Shown here: in pieces, positions 6,102-8,938 of the stretch | Position numbering within the stretch: position 1 is the first letter of the stretch | Layout: each line of letters starts with the position of its first letter | Assembly: GCA_002382735.1 (NCBI GenBank) | Contig: DFZN01000020.1 | Location: 1 to 8,938 of the forward strand | From: a bacterium UBP11_UBA4055 | GTDB lineage: Bacteria > UBA4055 | Length of the DNA stretch: 8,938 bases | Direction of reading: 5' to 3' | Notes under the pieces: generated by a model | Databases searched by the model: none | What the model saw: the letters and a program-made list of their open reading frames with translations, nothing else | What the model was told of the DNA's origin: nothing | Program-made: the position numbers and the translations under genes

Positions 6102-6670
6102 TTCTTCCTTCCGAGAGATATTATGTCGTGGACCTTCCACCTGAAATCGTCGTCAAGAACCGTATAAAACACTTCTTTAACAGTAAATTTCAGATCGGTC
6201 TTCTTCATGAAAGTTTCAAGCTGTTTTTGAGCATATAAAGTCGATTCTTCGGTTGCAAAAGTACCTATCGAGGCATGGGGAATGAAAGGCTCAAGGTTCA
6301 GACCCTGGATGTTTTCGGGACACACTCCCGAAAGCTGAGAATTCAGTGTGTCTAGTTCTTCTGTATCAGACGGGGCAATGTATAAAAAGAACGGATCTTT
6401 AAAGAAACCGGTCTTTGTAAATTCAACCTCGAACGGAGCAGTAAGTTTTGTCCGTCTCGCGATTTCAGGCCTATGAATATTCCAGACATCTCTTGAAATA
6501 TATGGAGGATACATAAGTGTGAGATGAGGCTTCGGCATTCTGATGTATTCCTTGAACTGACTCTGCCATGCGTAGATCCTTGAGGAAATGCTGTCGGGAA
6601 GAAATATGAAGAGGCCCCCGTCGCCCGGTTTTGATGCTTCCAATTTCCACATCCTTTTTTTAAAAGCCAT
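6098..6670 (-). CDS. 2H phosphoesterase superfamily protein (2'-5' RNA ligase / LigT-like)
   Basis: The 190-residue protein carries the two HxT/S motifs that define 2H phosphoesterases: H49-L-T51 in PKPHLTLMYPP and H132-A-S134 in FIPHASIGTF. They are about 80 residues apart, as expected for the two lobes. Characterised relatives open cyclic 2',3'-phosphates or ligate or cleave 2'-5' RNA bonds; the substrate here is not known. I avoid the symbol thpR because small unclassified 2H families (such as 2_5_RNA_ligase2) fit equally well. The start at 6670 has no clear SD; Met7 (6652) is an alternative but has an AGG directly abutting it. The stop overlaps the tsaD start (ATGA), so the two are coupled. 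Linkage to a tRNA-modifying enzyme fits an RNA-related role, but this is inference. Confidence 0.85.
   Translation of the reverse strand: MAFKKRMWKLEASKPGDGGLFIFLPDSISSRIYAWQSQFKEYIRMPKPHLTLMYPPYISRDVWNIHRPEIARRTKLTAPFEVEFTKTGFFKDPFFLYIAPSDTEELDTLNSQLSGVCPENIQGLNLEPFIPHASIGTFATEESTLYAQKQLETFMKKTDLKFTVKEVFYTVLDDDFRWKVHDIISLGRKK
6104..6112 (-). promoter_or_regulatory. Ribosome binding site that decides the tsaD start
   Basis: Minus-strand GGAAGGAAG lies 2 nt before the ATG at 6101-6099 (its AAGGA core is 4 nt away). It overlaps the last codons of the upstream gene and favours the short TsaD start over the in-frame ATG at 6140, which would add 13 non-conserved residues inside the upstream gene. 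Confidence 0.7.
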
Positions 6671-6687
6671 GTAATTTAAGAAAATAA

Positions 6688-6716
6688 TTGATATTTAGGA
6701 ATTAAAAAATTATAAT
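6688..6716 (+). promoter_or_regulatory. Sigma70-type promoter of the permease-protease fusion gene
   Basis: TTGATA (6688-6693, 5 of 6) is followed by exactly 17 nt and TATAAT (6711-6716, perfect). Transcription should start near 6723, leaving a leader of about 22 nt that contains GGAG at 6731-6734, 10 nt before the ATG at 6745. Confidence 0.75.
6709..6714 (-). promoter_or_regulatory. Candidate -10 element for the 2H phosphoesterase - tsaD unit
   Basis: The 8-nt palindrome ATTATAAT (6709-6716) gives a perfect TATAAT on the minus strand as well (6714-6709). A start near 6702 would leave a leader of about 32 nt without a clear SD. No good -35 is seen at 16-18 nt (ATGCTC or similar), so this is a weak call resting on the -10 alone. 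Confidence 0.35.
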
Positions 6717-6744
6717 TCATCACTTAATCCGGAGCATTGTTGAA

Positions 6745-8664
6745 ATGAGAAAGATCCTGAAATACGAGATCAAGCAGCTTTTACGGGACAAAAAAACCAT
6801 AATCCTCGTATTTATTCTACCTTTAGTTATCATGCCTCTTATAAACGGGCTTCTGAATAAGGTGATAAATGAAAGGATCGGGGATATCTTCAGCGGACAT
6901 ACTGAATTTGTCTCATACGATGAACCATTCCTGAAAGATATACTGACACGCTTTGACGGTGACAGCATTTTTTCGGTAGTTTATACTCCCGCAGGCTCTC
7001 CGGTCGATTCCCTTCTCGAAATATATCCCGCGGTGATATCCTCAGATTTTTCCGATTCTGTAAAAACAGGAACAGTGGTAGTAAACTATTCGTCCAAAAA
7101 GGACAAGCAGAATTTTCAGGCGGTCTCGGTAATAAGAAAACTCAGAAATATCAGAAAAGATATGTCGGACGAAAGATACAGCGAGATAGGGATAAAAGAC
7201 TATTATAAGAACTCAGTTCCCGAGATCAAAAATATTGCTTCTCCCGACGAAATGAGCAGGACGAAAAACGCAGGGATACTGCCGGTCACGATAATCATAG
7301 TTCTTGTTATAGGTACATTTTTCATATCGAATTATGTCATTTTGGGCGAAAAGGACAACAACACCCTGGAATCTCTTCTTTCTTCAGGAATAAAAAGAAG
7401 GGATATAATATATGGAAAAATGGCAATAGTGATGCTTGCAGGAATAATAATGTCTGTTCTGGAACTGATCTCATTCTGGCTCTACGGAAAATTCACGGCG
7501 AACCTGAGCTTTGATATCAGTCTTGGCGCATTCCAGGCAGGCTGTCTGATTCCGGTACTTCTGTCTCTGTCCCTCATGATCTCATCAGTTTCGGTATTTC
7601 TCTCGTGCAGGCTAAAATCCTCATCGTCAGGCCAGCTGCTCTTTCTGCCCGTGATGCTTTTTTATCTGCTGACTGCGCTCATGGGGACTTTTGAAGGAGT
7701 TTCGATAACGAAGGGATTTTTTCTGATACCTGTAGTCAATTCAGCAGGAATTATGAAAGAGATACTGAGAGGCTATCCGGTGATCTTCCCGTCCGTCTTT
7801 GTCACCGTCCTGAACCTGCTTTATTCATTTTTATTCATCAAAAGTTCGTCGGGCTACTTAAGCGGCGAAGACATTCTTGAGAAAAATACCGACCTCGATA
7901 TAGTAAAAAAGGGTTTTTCAAAAGGAGCCGTATTTACTGTTTTCGCCCTTCTTGTGGTTTCTTACATGCTCATTGGCGGATACCTTCAGGGCAGAAACAT
8001 CGTTTCGGGACTGATATTGTCGCAGGTATTCATACTCGGAGGATTTGCGGTAATAATGAGATCAGTCACGCAAAAATCTTTCGCAGGTATCCTCAAACTG
8101 AAAAAATTCGACCCGTTCTACATTCCCGCAGCTTTAATACTGGGTCTGTCTTCAAGATACCCGATAACTCTTGTATCAGAACAGCTTCTTAAGGTTTTTC
8201 CGATACCCGACATTATGAAAGAGAGCGATATTATGGGAACCGCTCTCGGCGACCTTAACATCGGCGCCGCTCTATTCGTGATAGCAGTACTTCCGGCATT
8301 TTTTGAAGAGTTCGCTTTCAGGGGAGTTTTTATTAGCATTATGGAGAAAAAGTTTTCAAAAATATCACTTTTACTCACCACCGGTCTAATGTTCGGTCTG
8401 ATGCACATGAACATTTTCACAGTTTTCGAGACGGGTGTTCTGGGTGTTGTTCTCGGTCTTCTTACCGTCAGCTCGGGATCGGTATTTCCGGCAGTGATCA
8501 TGCACTTTGCCAACAACGCTTTTTCCGTTATACTGATGTTTTTAATAAAAGACGGAAAAATCACTGAGGACAGTTTTCTGACATCGAACATATCTTTCGC
8601 ATGGGTAATGACCGCAGTAACGGCGCTTGTATTATTCGCGATCATAGTCAGAAAGAAAAATTAG
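6745..8664 (+). CDS. ABC-2 type permease fused to a CPBP (Abi/CAAX-like) intramembrane metalloprotease domain
   Basis: The 639 residues fall into two parts. The N-terminal half is an ABC-2/NatB-like permease: an amphipathic start (KYEIKQLLRDKKT), TM1 at about 18-38, a large extracytoplasmic domain (about 40-170), TM2, the cytoplasmic coupling segment GEKDNNTLESLLSSGIKRRD (201-220), then further helices. The C-terminal part (about 430-639) is a CPBP protease: E521-E522-x3-R526 in PAFFEEFAFRG, H554 in FGLMH, and H587-x3-N591 in HFANN. All expected metal and catalytic residues are present, so the protease should be active. This fusion type is known in sequence databases. The permease needs an ATPase partner (NatA-like), but none is adjacent: the gene stands alone, divergent from the tsaD unit. 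Export or drug/Na+ efflux linked to membrane-protein processing is possible, but the substrate cannot be inferred. Confidence 0.9.
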   Translation: MRKILKYEIKQLLRDKKTIILVFILPLVIMPLINGLLNKVINERIGDIFSGHTEFVSYDEPFLKDILTRFDGDSIFSVVYTPAGSPVDSLLEIYPAVISSDFSDSVKTGTVVVNYSSKKDKQNFQAVSVIRKLRNIRKDMSDERYSEIGIKDYYKNSVPEIKNIASPDEMSRTKNAGILPVTIIIVLVIGTFFISNYVILGEKDNNTLESLLSSGIKRRDIIYGKMAIVMLAGIIMSVLELISFWLYGKFTANLSFDISLGAFQAGCLIPVLLSLSLMISSVSVFLSCRLKSSSSGQLLFLPVMLFYLLTALMGTFEGVSITKGFFLIPVVNSAGIMKEILRGYPVIFPSVFVTVLNLLYSFLFIKSSSGYLSGEDILEKNTDLDIVKKGFSKGAVFTVFALLVVSYMLIGGYLQGRNIVSGLILSQVFILGGFAVIMRSVTQKSFAGILKLKKFDPFYIPAALILGLSSRYPITLVSEQLLKVFPIPDIMKESDIMGTALGDLNIGAALFVIAVLPAFFEEFAFRGVFISIMEKKFSKISLLLTTGLMFGLMHMNIFTVFETGVLGVVLGLLTVSSGSVFPAVIMHFANNAFSVILMFLIKDGKITEDSFLTSNISFAWVMTAVTALVLFAIIVRKKN

Positions 8665-8938
8665 TGTTTTCTGAAGGCCACCATTCTTTTAACGGTCTTT
8701 TCAACATCGGTGTCAGTATCGAATATTTTTCCGTTTGAAGTGTCTTTTTTATATCTGAATGTATAAATATCCGTCTCCTTCTGAAAAACCACATTCATTT
8801 TGTGCTTCTCAATATAAGTGATATGGATTTTGGTTATTGTATTTGTGATTTCAGATTCTTCAATTCCCCCGACAACGATCCTTGCGATCCTAGGAGAAGA
8901 GGCTGTTTCGATGACTCTGCATTTTATCGTATCTCTGC
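8661..8938 (-). CDS. C-terminal part of an unrecognised protein (N-terminus beyond window edge)
   Basis: A minus-strand frame is open from the right edge to TAA at 8663-8661 and gives 91 residues. It begins RDTIKCRVIETASS and ends KTVKRMVAFRKH. The product is hydrophilic, rich in Lys, Thr, Ile and Asp, has no membrane segment, and shows alternating beta-like stretches (ARIVVGGIEE, TKIHITYIEK, MNVVFQKE). I do not recognise a family. Codon usage looks like that of the neighbours and the other frames are interrupted, which supports coding. Its stop overlaps the stop of the convergent fusion gene by 4 nt, and no terminator is seen between them. Confidence 0.6.
   Translation of the reverse strand, partial: RDTIKCRVIETASSPRIARIVVGGIEESEITNTITKIHITYIEKHKMNVVFQKETDIYTFRYKKDTSNGKIFDTDTDVEKTVKRMVAFRKH

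Noticed and set aside
6102..6140. Upstream extension of TsaD to an ATG at 6140
   Set aside because: The 13 extra residues lie inside the 2H phosphoesterase gene and are not TsaD-like. The ATGA overlap, strong SD and canonical N-terminus support 6101.
8118..8645. Minus-strand open frame of 175 codons
   Set aside because: It is antisense to the CPBP domain, whose EExxxR, H and HxxxN motifs show that the plus strand is coding.
1..8938. Possible defence island, prophage or mobile element
   Set aside because: No integrase, transposase, restriction or toxin-antitoxin genes, no terminal repeats or tRNA target. The CPBP domain was once linked to bacteriocin immunity, but here it is part of a transporter fusion.

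Overview
The window looks like a piece of a Gram-negative bacterial chromosome with dense, ordinary housekeeping and envelope genes. I see no tRNA, rRNA, CRISPR array, insertion sequence or prophage. Gram-negative character is inferred from a predicted outer-membrane beta-barrel of the PorV/PorQ (UPF0164) type, an OM-type lipoprotein and RseC. The mix of a UPF0164 protein, a CRTAC1-like FG-GAP lipoprotein and an archaeal-type UbiA prenyltransferase suggests the FCB superphylum or a related candidate phylum. That placement is inference from family content only.

Layout, left to right. (1) 1-1069, minus strand: 5' part of a lipoprotein gene that runs off the left edge. It has an LTSC lipobox, a helical-repeat-like middle and the start of an FG-GAP/CRTAC1 calcium-binding repeat. 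(2) 1070-1167: its leader, with a 10-bp stem-loop between two copies of a 9-nt Shine-Dalgarno-like repeat. (3) 1168-4936, minus strand: a tightly packed operon in transcription order nadA - YciO/TsaC-like - PorV-like - rseC - UbiA prenyltransferase, with junctions of +13, +1, +3 and -4 nt. (4) 4947-5004: a near-consensus promoter for nadA placed directly against an intrinsic terminator that closes the upstream unit. (5) 5088-6670, minus strand: a 2H phosphoesterase gene and tsaD, joined by an ATGA overlap. (6) 6671-6744: a divergent regulatory region with a palindromic -10 element. (7) 6745-8664, plus strand: a fusion of an ABC-2 permease and a CPBP intramembrane protease. (8) 8661-8938, minus strand: the 3' end of an unrecognised gene, converging on the fusion gene with a 4-nt overlap of stop codons.

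Functionally, TsaD and the YciO/TsaC-like protein point to the tRNA t6A37 pathway, split over two neighbouring transcription units. NadA makes quinolinate for NAD with a 4Fe-4S cluster. RseC is a small membrane protein with a cysteine cluster, and its stop codon overlaps the GTG start of the prenyltransferase. The prenyltransferase resembles archaeal digeranylgeranylglyceryl phosphate synthase more than quinone UbiA, which is the most interesting metabolic hint here. I did not find a clearly new multi-gene system. The best leads are the leaderless or TTG-start question at nadA, the archaeal-type prenyltransferase, and the permease-protease fusion without a visible ATPase.
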